Assembly (NCBI GenBank): GCA_035943935.1
Contig: DASZBR010000025.1
Coordinates: 1-64,000, forward strand
DNA length: 64,000 bases
Direction: 5' to 3'
Source of the DNA: DASZBR01 sp035943935
Lineage (GTDB): Bacteria; Pseudomonadota; Gammaproteobacteria; DASZBR01
This document shows positions 34,960-43,096 of this stretch, in pieces. A model generated the notes under the pieces. The model was not told where the DNA came from. It saw only the letters and a program-made list of their open reading frames with translations, and made no database searches. A program made the position numbers and the translations under genes. Within the stretch, counting starts at the first letter, position 1; each line of letters opens with the position of its first letter.

Positions 34960-36882
34960 TTACACTCCTTCTTTTTCAGCATAATGAATGGGACCACCAC
35001 GGAAGGGCGCAAAGCCTGTACCAAAAATCATTCCTGCGTCGACTAAATCACCGTCATCAACAATATGTTCTCTCAGACATTCTTTTGCTTCATAAATTAA
35101 CGCATGAGTTAAGCGTGTAATCACAGGCAGTTCGGTTGATTTGGGATGAGAATTTTTGATAGGTTTGTTATGTTTATATTTATAAAATCCCTGGCCTGTT
35201 TTTCGACCCAAATGTTTCTCTTCGACTAATTTTTCTAAGAAACTTAAATCAAACTTATCGCTGGCTAAAAATTTCGATACGGACAAACAAATATCTAATC
35301 CAACGGTATCGGCCAGTTCAATGGGCCCCATCGGCATACCAAAATCGACGGCTGCTTTATCAACAATTTCAGGTGCTACGCCTTCTTGCACTAATTTCAT
35401 CGCTTCTAACATATAGGGAACCAATATTCTGTTGACTAAAAATCCGGGTGCGCTTTTAACAGGTAACGGAAGTTTGTCTAAATAGCGTACGAAAGCAATC
35501 GCTTTTTCAGTGACTTTTTTATTGGTTTTTTCATCATGCACGACTTCGACTAACATCATTTTCGCTACGGGATTGAAAAAGTGAATGCCCACAATACGCG
35601 TGGGATCTTTCATATTCAGACCAATGGTTTTAAGCGGAATGCTAGACGTATTCGTCGCTAATACGGCATCTATTTTGGCGGTTTTCTCTAGTTGCTGAAA
35701 CAGTTTTTGTTTCGCTTCTGCGTTTTCATAGATGGCCTCAATAATAATATCCGCATGAGGGATGCCTAATCCTTCGACATCCGGCATTAATCTATCCATC
35801 GCGGCTTGAATGGCGCGAGGCTCTTTTAATTTATATTTAAATAATTCATACGCGCGTTTTAATGCTGGCGCAATAAATTTGGGTTCGCGATCTTGTAATG
35901 TCACGCGTGATCCACGCAATGCACAATACGCTGCAATATCGCCGCCCATTGTTCCGGCACCGATCACATGTACACGATCTGGTTTAAAGATTACGCCTTT
36001 AGATAAGCCCTTTAGTCTATCTTGCAAGAAAAATACACGAATTAAATTCTGTGCAGTTTCTGTGGTCATTAAATGCAAAATGGATTCTGCTTCACGTTCC
36101 ATCGCAAGTTCTTGATTGCCATCTTTTTGCCAGGTATTTATGACAGCATACGGTGCAGGATAATGTGACTCAGGGGCTAATTGATTTGTTTTGTGACGCA
36201 AATATCTAGCGAGCAATGGACGTATTAAGGGCGAATTAAATAATTTAATAAAATTATTGGGCTGATGTTTGGGTGGATTTTCTGCAATTAACATGCGCGC
36301 GGCACGTTTGAGATGACGTTTCGCAACGGCATAATCCACTAAGCCTAATTTTTGTGCTTTTTTTGCATCAACAGGGGAGCCCGTTAAAATCATTTGCAGC
36401 GCTGCCGGCGCACCAATTAATTGCGGTAATCGAACGGAACCACCCCAGCCTGGTTGAAGACCTAATTTAATTTCCGGTAATCCAATGCGCGTGGTTAATG
36501 ATTCTTCAGCAATGCGATATTTACAGGCTAAAATTAATTCTGTTCCGCCACCCATGCAAAAGCCATCAACTATTGCAACAGTAGGCGAAGCAAGATTTTC
36601 AAGATCAGAATAGACTTTTTGAACTTTGCGAACGAGCTGTGCCAATTCATCCGGTGGAAGTTTTGTGAGGGATTTCAAATCAGCGCCTGCCGCAAATCCT
36701 GTTTTTTTTGCAGAAGCAATAACAATACCCCTGTAAAATTCTGCATTGGCTAATTGGATTAATGACGCGAGTTCATCAATAACGTCATTATTCACGACGT
36801 TTACAGCCGAATCTTTGCAATCAAAATACCACCATGCAATATTGTCGTGGTCGATTTCCACTTCCCAGTGTTGAAGTTTCAT
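34960..36882 (-). CDS. fadJ: Enoyl-CoA hydratase / 3-hydroxyacyl-CoA dehydrogenase
   Basis: A 640-residue bifunctional alpha subunit of the fatty-acid oxidation complex. The hydratase domain (1-190) has GFAAGADLKSL and GFCMGGGTELILACKYRIA with catalytic glutamates in the EIKLGLQPGWGG region. The dehydrogenase domain starts at VHVIGAGTMGGDIAAYCA and continues with NTSSIPLKTIG, GIHFFNPVAKM and the C-terminal PMGPIELADTVGLD. It is about 70 residues shorter than E. coli FadJ. The ATG overlaps the fadI stop (ATGA), giving the usual fadI-fadJ operon with yciA after it. Confidence 0.92.
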   Translation of the reverse strand: MKLQHWEVEIDHDNIAWWYFDCKDSAVNVVNNDVIDELASLIQLANAEFYRGIVIASAKKTGFAAGADLKSLTKLPPDELAQLVRKVQKVYSDLENLASPTVAIVDGFCMGGGTELILACKYRIAEESLTTRIGLPEIKLGLQPGWGGSVRLPQLIGAPAALQMILTGSPVDAKKAQKLGLVDYAVAKRHLKRAARMLIAENPPKHQPNNFIKLFNSPLIRPLLARYLRHKTNQLAPESHYPAPYAVINTWQKDGNQELAMEREAESILHLMTTETAQNLIRVFFLQDRLKGLSKGVIFKPDRVHVIGAGTMGGDIAAYCALRGSRVTLQDREPKFIAPALKRAYELFKYKLKEPRAIQAAMDRLMPDVEGLGIPHADIIIEAIYENAEAKQKLFQQLEKTAKIDAVLATNTSSIPLKTIGLNMKDPTRIVGIHFFNPVAKMMLVEVVHDEKTNKKVTEKAIAFVRYLDKLPLPVKSAPGFLVNRILVPYMLEAMKLVQEGVAPEIVDKAAVDFGMPMGPIELADTVGLDICLSVSKFLASDKFDLSFLEKLVEEKHLGRKTGQGFYKYKHNKPIKNSHPKSTELPVITRLTHALIYEAKECLREHIVDDGDLVDAGMIFGTGFAPFRGGPIHYAEKEGV

Positions 36883-38201
36883 GAGCTGACCTCAGACGTA
36901 TTTTCTACCAAGATAGCGCCGCCAATTCCACCGCCTACACATAAACTGGCGATGCCCAATTTGCTATTAGTACGTTTTAAGATATTCAATAAATGTAATG
37001 TTAGACGAGTTCCGCTTGCGCCGACCGGATGTCCCGTGGCAATGGCACCCCCATCAATGTTTAATTTACTTTGATCGAGTGTGCCCAATGCGCCGCGTAA
37101 TCCTAATCGTTCGCGACAATATTTTTCACTTTCCCACGCTTTTAAACAGGCTAACACTTGAGCGGCAAAAGCTTCGTTAATTTCGACATAATCAATATCT
37201 TCAAATAATAATTTTTGTCTTTCTAAAATGGGTGTGATGGCATGAACAGGACCTAGTCCCATTTGCGCGGGATCCACACCGGCCCATTGCACATCTAAAA
37301 TTTTGCCTAAGACGGGAAGGTCATATTTTTTAACGGCGTCTGCGCTGGCTAAAATAACCATAGCAGCGCCGTCAGTGACTTGTGAACTATTTCCGGCGGT
37401 CACCAAACCAAATTTTTTATCAAAGAAGGGTTTGAGTGTCGCTAATTTTTCAAGCGTCGAATCGCGACGTAATCCATCATCTTCGGTATAAGAATTTCCC
37501 TGAGTATCATATAAAGTCGTTACTTCTTGCATCCAATTTTTATCAAACGCGTTGGCGAGTCGCTGATGACTACGCAGGGCATACTCATCCATTTCTTCGC
37601 GCGTAATATTAAAACGTGCGGCTAATACTTCTGCGGTTTGGCCCATATTGAGACCCACAATCGGATCCGTCAGGCCTTGTAGGAGAGCAATAATGGGAAT
37701 AAAAAATTGAGGTCGAAGCTGCGTCAGCATTTTTACTTTTGCGCCAAAAGACTTTGCTTGTTGAAAATCGGCAAACCAATTGGTCATCCGGCGATTAAAA
37801 ATTAAGGGTGAGCGACTCATCGCTTCTGTTCCACCCGCTAAAATTAAATTCGCACGACCCGAACCAATTAATAATGCGCCGCTATCAATGGATTGTAATC
37901 CTGATGCGCAATTGCGTTGAACGGTAAATCCAGGAACTTTTTTGCCTGTGCCTAATCGAAGTCCAATAATGCGTGCAATATTCGCTTCGTTTTCACTGGG
38001 CATCATACAGCCGACAATCACTTCATCTAATTCGACCGCAGAAAAGGGTTGGCGTGCGAGTAAATGTTGGCCGGTGCTGACGGCTAAATCGGATGCGCTA
38101 AAAGGACCGGGTTTTCCGCGGGCTTTTAAAAAGGGCGTGCGTGTTCCATCCACAATATAAACGTCCCGCGCAAAAGCGGGTTTCAGTTTACGTTTAGCCA
38201 T
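36879..38201 (-). CDS. fadI: Acetyl-CoA C-acyltransferase (thiolase)
   Basis: A 440-residue thiolase, the beta subunit partner of the FadJ-like protein, cleaving 3-ketoacyl-CoA. The nucleophilic cysteine is in VQRNCASGLQS. EINEAFAAQVLA, GGAIATGHPVGASGTR and the second active cysteine in LCVGGGIGGA are present. GGGA/AAAGGG before the ATG is a good ribosome site. It starts the fadI-fadJ-yciA unit, one base after the response regulator stop. Confidence 0.94.
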   Translation of the reverse strand: MAKRKLKPAFARDVYIVDGTRTPFLKARGKPGPFSASDLAVSTGQHLLARQPFSAVELDEVIVGCMMPSENEANIARIIGLRLGTGKKVPGFTVQRNCASGLQSIDSGALLIGSGRANLILAGGTEAMSRSPLIFNRRMTNWFADFQQAKSFGAKVKMLTQLRPQFFIPIIALLQGLTDPIVGLNMGQTAEVLAARFNITREEMDEYALRSHQRLANAFDKNWMQEVTTLYDTQGNSYTEDDGLRRDSTLEKLATLKPFFDKKFGLVTAGNSSQVTDGAAMVILASADAVKKYDLPVLGKILDVQWAGVDPAQMGLGPVHAITPILERQKLLFEDIDYVEINEAFAAQVLACLKAWESEKYCRERLGLRGALGTLDQSKLNIDGGAIATGHPVGASGTRLTLHLLNILKRTNSKLGIASLCVGGGIGGAILVENTSEVSS

Positions 38202-38202
38202 A

Positions 38203-38610
38203 TCAATTTCCCTTTGGGGCTTTATCTCGCAAGGCGCGCTTTAAGACTAACAACAGTAAATCTTTGTCGATAGGTTTATAGAGAAAATCATATACGCCGG
38301 CAATCATCGCAGCGCCAACATCTTTGCGTTCTGCATGACTGGTTAACATAATAATAGGGATATGACGAAGTTCGGGACGAAGATAAATTTTATGCAGAAG
38401 ATCGAGCCCCGACATACTGGGCATCATGCGATCCAATATAACGGCAGAAAATCGACTGGGATCTTCATTGAGTAAATCAAATGCAAATATTGCTTCATGT
38501 GTGGTCGCAACCGTGAATTCAGCATCTTTTAAAAGTGTACTGAGCACCTTGACGACAATAGGGTCATCATCGACAACTAATACTTCATGTGACTTCGGAG
38601 AGTTACTCAT
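38203..38610 (-). CDS. Single-domain response regulator (CheY-like)
   Basis: A 135-residue receiver domain with no output domain. The acidic pocket (VVDDDP, residues 12-17), the phosphoacceptor D60 (VILDRMMPSMSG), the switch Ser/Thr (MLTSHAE) and the conserved lysine in FLYKPIDK are all present. Its start overlaps the ubiB stop by 8 bases, and fadI follows at once, so it sits in a long ubi-fad transcript. No histidine kinase is nearby. Its partner and output are unknown. Confidence 0.92.
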   Translation of the reverse strand: MSNSPKSHEVLVVDDDPIVVKVLSTLLKDAEFTVATTHEAIFAFDLLNEDPSRFSAVILDRMMPSMSGLDLLHKIYLRPELRHIPIIMLTSHAERKDVGAAMIAGVYDFLYKPIDKDLLLLVLKRALRDKAPKGN

Positions 38611-39955
38611 GGATGACAGAATCCTTCCTTTTTTTCAGTTCGGCAAGTATACCATACATGAGTTGTGGCCACTCTTGTTTGAGCTTGCGGAAAAAGGCTT
38701 TTGGGCCTATCTGAGTCTTGATCCAGGCCTCCAGGAAGGGCTTTGCAGTGGTCCAGAGGTCTAGGTGAGGGTAAAGTTGTCGCGCCAATCCCTCGACACT
38801 TAGGAGCGTTTTTTGGAGTAAAATTAACTGAGGTTGAATGCGAATATCAAACTTAGAGGCCATTTGGAATAATCTAAATAATAATTGCCCAAAAGATATT
38901 TCGCCCAAAGGTTTTTCAAAAATAGGTTCGCAGGCAGTACGAATAGCGGTTTCTAATTGATCGACGCGTGTGTTTTCGGGTGCCCAGCCGGATTCGATAT
39001 GCAGTAGTGCGACTCTACGATAATCGCGTTTAAAAAAAGCCAAGAAATTTTCAGCGATATAACGTTGATCGCGCGGACTTAAACTTCCCATGATTCCAAA
39101 ATCGACAACAATATATTTTGGCAAGTGGCCATTTTCAGTTGAGACAAATATATTGCCGGGATGCATATCCGCATGAAAAAAATTATCCCGAAAGACTTGC
39201 GTAAAGAAAACTTCAATTCCCCGTTCCGCTAATAATTTCATATTAATATTATGTTTTTTAAGTTCTTCGATATGACGAATAGGAATGCCATGAATTCGTT
39301 CCATGACGAGCACATCAACATGCGTATAATCCCAATAAATTTCGGGGACATATAACATATCTGATTTCAAAAAATTTCGGCGTAATTGTGAAGCATTTCC
39401 GGCTTCGCGCAATAAATCCAATTCACCCAAAATGGATTCTTCAAATTCAGCCACCATTTCTTTGGGTTTAAATTGACGGAGACGTTTGAATTTTACAGCC
39501 CACTTTGCAATGGAATACATCAAGGCAATATCGCGTTTAATTCTAGATTTAATGCGGGGGCGTAAAATTTTTATGACGACGGATTGCTCATTTTTTAATA
39601 CCGCACCGTGGACTTGAGCGACAGACGCAGAAGCAAGTGGCGTTTCTTCAAATGATTTAAAGATTTTCTCGAGTGGTGCGTGATAAATTTTTTCTAATCG
39701 TTGTCGTGCTTCTTGGTTAGAAAAAGCGGGCACTTGATCTTGGAGTTTCGCTAATTCATCAATGGTTTCTTTGGGTAAGAGATCATGCCGAGTGGAAAGC
39801 GCTTGGCCGAATTTTACAAAGACAGGGCCGAGTTCTTCGAGGGTGAGTCGCATGGCACTGCCGCGTGTATAAGATTTTTTATGACGTAATCTTAATAAAG
39901 AATATCGTTTGGAGATAATCCAAAAAATATGTATTAAGCGGGAAAATTGTTTCAT
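38603..39955 (-). CDS. ubiB: Ubiquinone biosynthesis protein UbiB (short form)
   Basis: A 450-residue atypical protein kinase-like ATPase needed for coenzyme Q synthesis. It has the KxGQ-type motif FVKFGQALSTRHDLLP, the invariant lysine in SVVIKILRP, FFHADMHPGNIFVS and the metal-binding DFGIMG. E. coli UbiB is 546 residues and ends with two membrane helices. This protein ends with a charged tail (AELKKRKDSVIHE) and no such helices, so membrane attachment must differ. Start and stop overlap the neighbours (ATGA with ubiJ), showing a compact ubiE-orf-ubiJ-ubiB operon. Confidence 0.92.
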   Translation of the reverse strand: MKQFSRLIHIFWIISKRYSLLRLRHKKSYTRGSAMRLTLEELGPVFVKFGQALSTRHDLLPKETIDELAKLQDQVPAFSNQEARQRLEKIYHAPLEKIFKSFEETPLASASVAQVHGAVLKNEQSVVIKILRPRIKSRIKRDIALMYSIAKWAVKFKRLRQFKPKEMVAEFEESILGELDLLREAGNASQLRRNFLKSDMLYVPEIYWDYTHVDVLVMERIHGIPIRHIEELKKHNINMKLLAERGIEVFFTQVFRDNFFHADMHPGNIFVSTENGHLPKYIVVDFGIMGSLSPRDQRYIAENFLAFFKRDYRRVALLHIESGWAPENTRVDQLETAIRTACEPIFEKPLGEISFGQLLFRLFQMASKFDIRIQPQLILLQKTLLSVEGLARQLYPHLDLWTTAKPFLEAWIKTQIGPKAFFRKLKQEWPQLMYGILAELKKRKDSVIHE

Positions 39956-40488
39956 GTGTTTGTTTTATCCAGCAAAGCGATTCGGGCGTCCAAACGTTCG
40001 GTATCGAGATACAGTTTATCAACTGCTTTATAAAAGTCTTCTGTTTCTTCACGCGTGGGCAAACAATCCGTTTCTTCTTGCAGATATTCTGTAATATTGC
40101 GGCCAAATTGGGTTCTAAACTCTCTTTGGGTTTGATTCGCCTGTCTAAAGAAATTGCCTATTTGGTGGGCAAGGGGGTCGCCAATGAGTTGAGCTAGTCC
40201 TTCTTCCCAGTCGGGATCGATTTCAGACAGTCTATTTTTAAAATCTTGCAGGAAAACCAAGTCTCCCGTGACATCAATGTCTTTATGCGTAATGACTCTT
40301 ATAATTGCATCAGCGGGAATGTTACTTTCATGGGTAATATTAAGATGCGTATTTTCTATTATTAGATATAAATTTAGCGCAATCGGGAGTAACTCGAGCT
40401 GTATGATTTTGCCGTTATATTTAGCCAACCGTTCTGATTTCTCAGGGTCTCTGTCGAGGATGCGGTTGATGAGGGAAGAAAGAATCAC
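39952..40488 (-). CDS. ubiJ: Ubiquinone biosynthesis accessory factor UbiJ
   Basis: A 178-residue protein with an SCP2-like lipid-binding fold in its first 110 residues (VITHKDIDVTGDLVFLQDF) and a C-terminal coiled coil (EETEDFYKAVDKLYLDTERLDAR), as in UbiJ. It helps organise the soluble Ubi complex with UbiK. The start is GTG at 40488, directly after the TAG of the upstream ORF. Its position between ubiE and ubiB is characteristic of gammaproteobacteria, which supports the taxonomic reading. Confidence 0.88.
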   Translation of the reverse strand: MILSSLINRILDRDPEKSERLAKYNGKIIQLELLPIALNLYLIIENTHLNITHESNIPADAIIRVITHKDIDVTGDLVFLQDFKNRLSEIDPDWEEGLAQLIGDPLAHQIGNFFRQANQTQREFRTQFGRNITEYLQEETDCLPTREETEDFYKAVDKLYLDTERLDARIALLDKTNT

Positions 40489-40728
40489 CTAATACCCCGT
40501 AATATGACAAAACGTCTGAAGCAATATCATGGTTGCCGCAAAGAAAGACGCTATTGCAATGAAGAGTGATTGCTTTCGCAATTGGCGCATATGATGTTCT
40601 ATCTCAGCGTTTTTGCTGTTAGGAATTTTTACGAAAGCCGCCAGTAGCCAAAAAAGCGAAGAAATTAATCCAAAAATAGTTGGCCCGTATTGCAACATAA
40701 AAGGTCCATACATCAACAATTCTTTCAC
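40489..40728 (-). CDS. Small two-helix membrane protein in ubi operon
   Basis: A 79-residue protein starting with GTG, with GGAG 6 bases upstream. Two hydrophobic helices (MLQYGPTIFGLISSLFWLLAAF and FIAIASFFAATMILLQTF) are separated by a charged loop (KNAEIEHHMRQLRKQ). It lies between ubiE and ubiJ with almost no spacing. It could serve as a membrane docking factor for the ubiquinone enzymes, but this is a guess from location. No family was recognised. Confidence 0.6.
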   Translation of the reverse strand: MKELLMYGPFMLQYGPTIFGLISSLFWLLAAFVKIPNSKNAEIEHHMRQLRKQSLFIAIASFFAATMILLQTFCHITGY

Positions 40729-40737
40729 ACAGCTCTC

Positions 40738-41493
40738 CTAGATTTTATACGCCCGATGCAAACACACAATTCCACCGGTTAAATTAAAATATTCGCATTT
40801 CTCAAATCCTGCATCCAAGATCATTTGTTTTAAACTTTCTTGATCAGGATGTTTGCGAATAGATTCGACTAAATATTGATAACTGTCTTTTGACCCCGTA
40901 ATTAATTCGCCCAATTTCGGGACTATATTAAAAGAATATTGATCATATAATTTTTCTAAAATGGGCAATACCGGTTTTGAAAATTCAAGAATTAATAATA
41001 CTCCACCTGGCTTTAATGTCTCATACATCGATCGCAAAGCCTTATTTTTATCAGTGACATTACGTAATCCAAAGCTGATACTAATACAGTCAAAATGATT
41101 TTTTTTAAAGGGCAGGGATTCAGCGTTGGCTTGTGTGTAAAAAATATTATTCGCAAAACCTAAATCAATTAATTTATTTCGGCCCATCATTAACATGCTG
41201 TTATTAATATCTGCTAAATAAACAGAACCAGTGGGTCCGACTTTTTTAGAAAAGCCTTTGGTTAAATCTCCCGTGCCGCCGGCAATATCTAAAACGACTT
41301 GGCCAGTTCGAACATGACTTTTGCTGAGGGTATAATTTTTCCACAAACGGTGAAGTCCAAAGGACATGAGATCATTCATGAGATCGTAACGTTCAGCGAC
41401 GGTATGAAATACATCGGCGACGCGTTTCGCTTTTTCTTCCACGGGGACTTCTTGAAATCCAAAGTGGGTTGTTGAGGTTTCATTGTTTGTCAT
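40738..41493 (-). CDS. ubiE: Ubiquinone/menaquinone C-methyltransferase UbiE
   Basis: A 251-residue SAM-dependent methyltransferase acting on 2-polyprenyl-6-methoxy-1,4-benzoquinol. It opens with THFGFQEVPVEEKAKRVADV, has the SAM motif VLDIAGGTGDLT, and contains SISFGLRNVTD and LEFSKP, all diagnostic. Length equals E. coli UbiE. The region just before the ATG is pyrimidine-rich (ACTCCTCCTC) and holds no ribosome site, so translation may start from a leaderless message. Confidence 0.96.
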   Translation of the reverse strand: MTNNETSTTHFGFQEVPVEEKAKRVADVFHTVAERYDLMNDLMSFGLHRLWKNYTLSKSHVRTGQVVLDIAGGTGDLTKGFSKKVGPTGSVYLADINNSMLMMGRNKLIDLGFANNIFYTQANAESLPFKKNHFDCISISFGLRNVTDKNKALRSMYETLKPGGVLLILEFSKPVLPILEKLYDQYSFNIVPKLGELITGSKDSYQYLVESIRKHPDQESLKQMILDAGFEKCEYFNLTGGIVCLHRAYKI

Positions 41494-41546
41494 GAGGAGG
41501 AGTGTATCGTTTATAACATTTTAGGATCAACAAATTTGATTTAACC

Positions 41547-41555
41547 TGATACAAT
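41547..41555 (+). promoter_or_regulatory. Probable extended -10 promoter
   Basis: TGATACAAT forms an extended -10 element (TACAAT, 5 of 6 to consensus) about 30 bp before the ATG of the plus-strand gene at 41585, which also has an AGGGAGA ribosome site. No good -35 is seen. Confidence 0.35.
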
Positions 41556-41584
41556 CGGGCTTCTATTACTAACAGGGAGATTTT

Positions 41585-42214
41585 ATGTCGCATAGTGAAA
41601 AATCTGAACAGCAGCTCAAGCTCAAGAAGAAACAAAAACGAAATTCAACGTCCAATTTTACCTCCTATCCAGAACAAGAAATCGATCAAAATCCTTTTGG
41701 AGTACTACCAGAATCTCTTTCTCCTGCTGGGGTTTTTGTTTCACGGAAGGCAGAAACCAGTCCCGAATTATCACGAAACCACGTTCCATTAGTACCACTG
41801 TCAGTAGTGCGTCCAACACCCGCACGTTCAACTTTACCTTCACCTTCAACTGCAGCGCTGAGTGTGTTGAGTAAACCTCCGGTATCTACACGAAAAGAAA
41901 TCCAAAAATCTGCTGATGATGCTACAAGGCAACAAACCATCAGAGAATGGAAAGATGGCATCGGCAAAGCATTGTGTTTCATCGGTGGTGGAATGATTAT
42001 TGGCGGATTTACACATCTTAATGCCGGCCTGATTGCGTTTGGGATTATTTTTGCGCTTGTGGGTCTTGCTCTCATACATAAGGCAGCCAAAGAAAAAGCA
42101 GCACAAGAAAAATCAGCTTCAAGTTTATTTCCGAGAGTAGAAATTGTAGAGGATGAAAAAGCAGTTCAGCCATCTTCAATTATTTCAAATCGTTCGCCAG
42201 TTCCGGTCAGATAA
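41585..42214 (+). CDS. Unknown protein with a C-terminal hydrophobic hairpin
   Basis: A 209-residue protein. Residues 1-120 are Ser/Pro/Lys-rich and look disordered. Residues about 128-170 form two hydrophobic helices (ALCFIGGGMIIGGF and GLIAFGIIFALVGLALIH) with a short loop. A basic then acidic tail follows. An AGGGAG site precedes the ATG. The stop codon TAA (42212-42214) directly touches the first base of the tRNA-Ala gene. The architecture (disordered head plus transmembrane hairpin) resembles effectors that insert into host membranes, but it is also common in ordinary proteins. Function unknown. Confidence 0.5.
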   Translation: MSHSEKSEQQLKLKKKQKRNSTSNFTSYPEQEIDQNPFGVLPESLSPAGVFVSRKAETSPELSRNHVPLVPLSVVRPTPARSTLPSPSTAALSVLSKPPVSTRKEIQKSADDATRQQTIREWKDGIGKALCFIGGGMIIGGFTHLNAGLIAFGIIFALVGLALIHKAAKEKAAQEKSASSLFPRVEIVEDEKAVQPSSIISNRSPVPVR

Positions 42215-42290
42215 GGGGTCGTAGCTCAGCTGGGAGAGCGCTACGTTCGCAACGTAGAGGTCGGGAGTTCGATCCTCCTCGGCTCCACCA
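42215..42290 (+). tRNA. tRNA-Ala (anticodon CGC)
   Basis: A complete 76-base cloverleaf with encoded CCA. The acceptor stem pairs GGGGTCG with CGGCTCC (two G-U pairs). The D arm is GCTC/GAGC, and the anticodon stem CTACG/CGTAG closes the loop TTCGCAA, giving anticodon CGC that reads the Ala codon GCG. The T loop is TTCGATC with stem GGGAG/CTCCT. It starts on the base after a protein stop codon, so it may be cut from a longer transcript. Confidence 0.96.
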
Positions 42291-42307
42291 AGTAAATATC
42301 TTTATAG

Positions 42308-42340
42308 TTCCCGGGTTCCGTTTCACTCCACCCGGGCTAC
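42308..42340 (+). repeat. REP-like palindrome, copy 1
   Basis: A 33-base element starting TTCCCGGG and ending CCCGGGCTAC, with the arms able to form a hairpin. It is homologous to copies at 42364-42396 (inverted) and 42615-42647. It resembles the dispersed GTAGCCCGGAT...ATCCGGGAA repeats seen in many gammaproteobacteria. Confidence 0.75.
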
Positions 42341-42363
42341 TATTACTTTTAAAAATTTCTCCC

Positions 42364-42396
42364 GTAGCCCGGATGAAGCGTAGCGGAATCCGGGAA
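42364..42396 (-). repeat. REP-like palindrome, copy 2 (inverted)
   Basis: A 33-base element GTAGCCCGGATGAAGCG... to ATCCGGGAA, inverted relative to copy 1, with 23 bases between them. The pair forms a BIME-like unit after the tRNA and before the end of the 220-residue protein gene. Confidence 0.75.
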
Positions 42397-42414
42397 TTAT
42401 AATAGACAACTATT

Positions 42415-43077
42415 TTATTTCTTCGCTCCCGTCCCCGAACTACTTCGTGAGGAACTACCTTGTAGTGAAAATGCAAGTGAAAGAGGCACGCTTTGATACG
42501 CATGTGGCTCAGGGTTTGATTCGGGTTTTGAATCCGCTTTTTTTTCAGGTTCTGGTGCTGCAATAGGTGGAGAATCGGATTTCTGTTTTTTAGCATCAAA
42601 AAAGTCAGTCAAACTTCCCGGATTCCGCTGCGCTCCATCCGGGCTACTATTACTGCGACTACGCTTCGCTTTTTCTTGTTCTTCTTGCTCTACTTTTTGC
42701 TGTCTTTTAATTTCATCCTCTTCTGAAATAAGTTTTTTTGCTAAAGCTTGATTTTCTTTGCTCAATACATTCAAAAGATTTTTGTCTTCATATACGTCTC
42801 TGAGTAATCTCATCGCGCGTTCTTTAATTTCACCGTAATTAGGATTGTGACTGAGTGAATAAAGTTTGCCTCCTTTCGTTCTCCAACTTTTATCAAAAAT
42901 ATCATAACAAAAAAGGAAGAGAGAGCTTTGAATAGTATCTGATTTAATACGGGCTTTATTATTGAGAATATAATCTGTCAAATCTAAGACAGTATTAACA
43001 AAGGCTAAAGTATTATATTGATTTGCCACCAGTGCTTTTCGATGTCTAGCGATAACAGCTGCCGGTGCTTCTTCCAT
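42415..43077 (-). CDS. Unknown 220-aa protein containing a captured REP element
   Basis: An AGGAG site 7 bases upstream fixes the ATG. Residues 20-80 (LAFVNTVLDLTDYILNNKAR then IKSDTIQSSLFLFCYDIFDK) look like the first half of the helical module of the larger neighbours. A charged linker follows. Residues about 143-154 (SSPDGAQRNPGS) are the translation of a 33-base REP element in frame. The tail is Pro/Ser-rich and ends in SLAFSLQGSSSRSSSGTG, like the tail of the next protein (LSFSLSSSED). Such tails may be secretion signals. It is the last gene of the cluster. Function unknown. Confidence 0.55.
   Translation of the reverse strand: MEEAPAAVIARHRKALVANQYNTLAFVNTVLDLTDYILNNKARIKSDTIQSSLFLFCYDIFDKSWRTKGGKLYSLSHNPNYGEIKERAMRLLRDVYEDKNLLNVLSKENQALAKKLISEEDEIKRQQKVEQEEQEKAKRSRSNSSPDGAQRNPGSLTDFFDAKKQKSDSPPIAAPEPEKKADSKPESNPEPHAYQSVPLSLAFSLQGSSSRSSSGTGAKK
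42615..42647 (+). repeat. REP-like palindrome, copy 3, inside a coding region
   Basis: A 33-base copy (TTCCCGGATTCCGCTGCGC to ATCCGGGCTAC) lies within the 220-residue protein gene. At 33 bases, or 11 codons, it does not break the frame. Homology to copy 1 continues for a few bases beyond GGGCTAC (TATTACT). Confidence 0.8.
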
Positions 43078-43096
43078 TGTATTTCTCCTAATAGGA

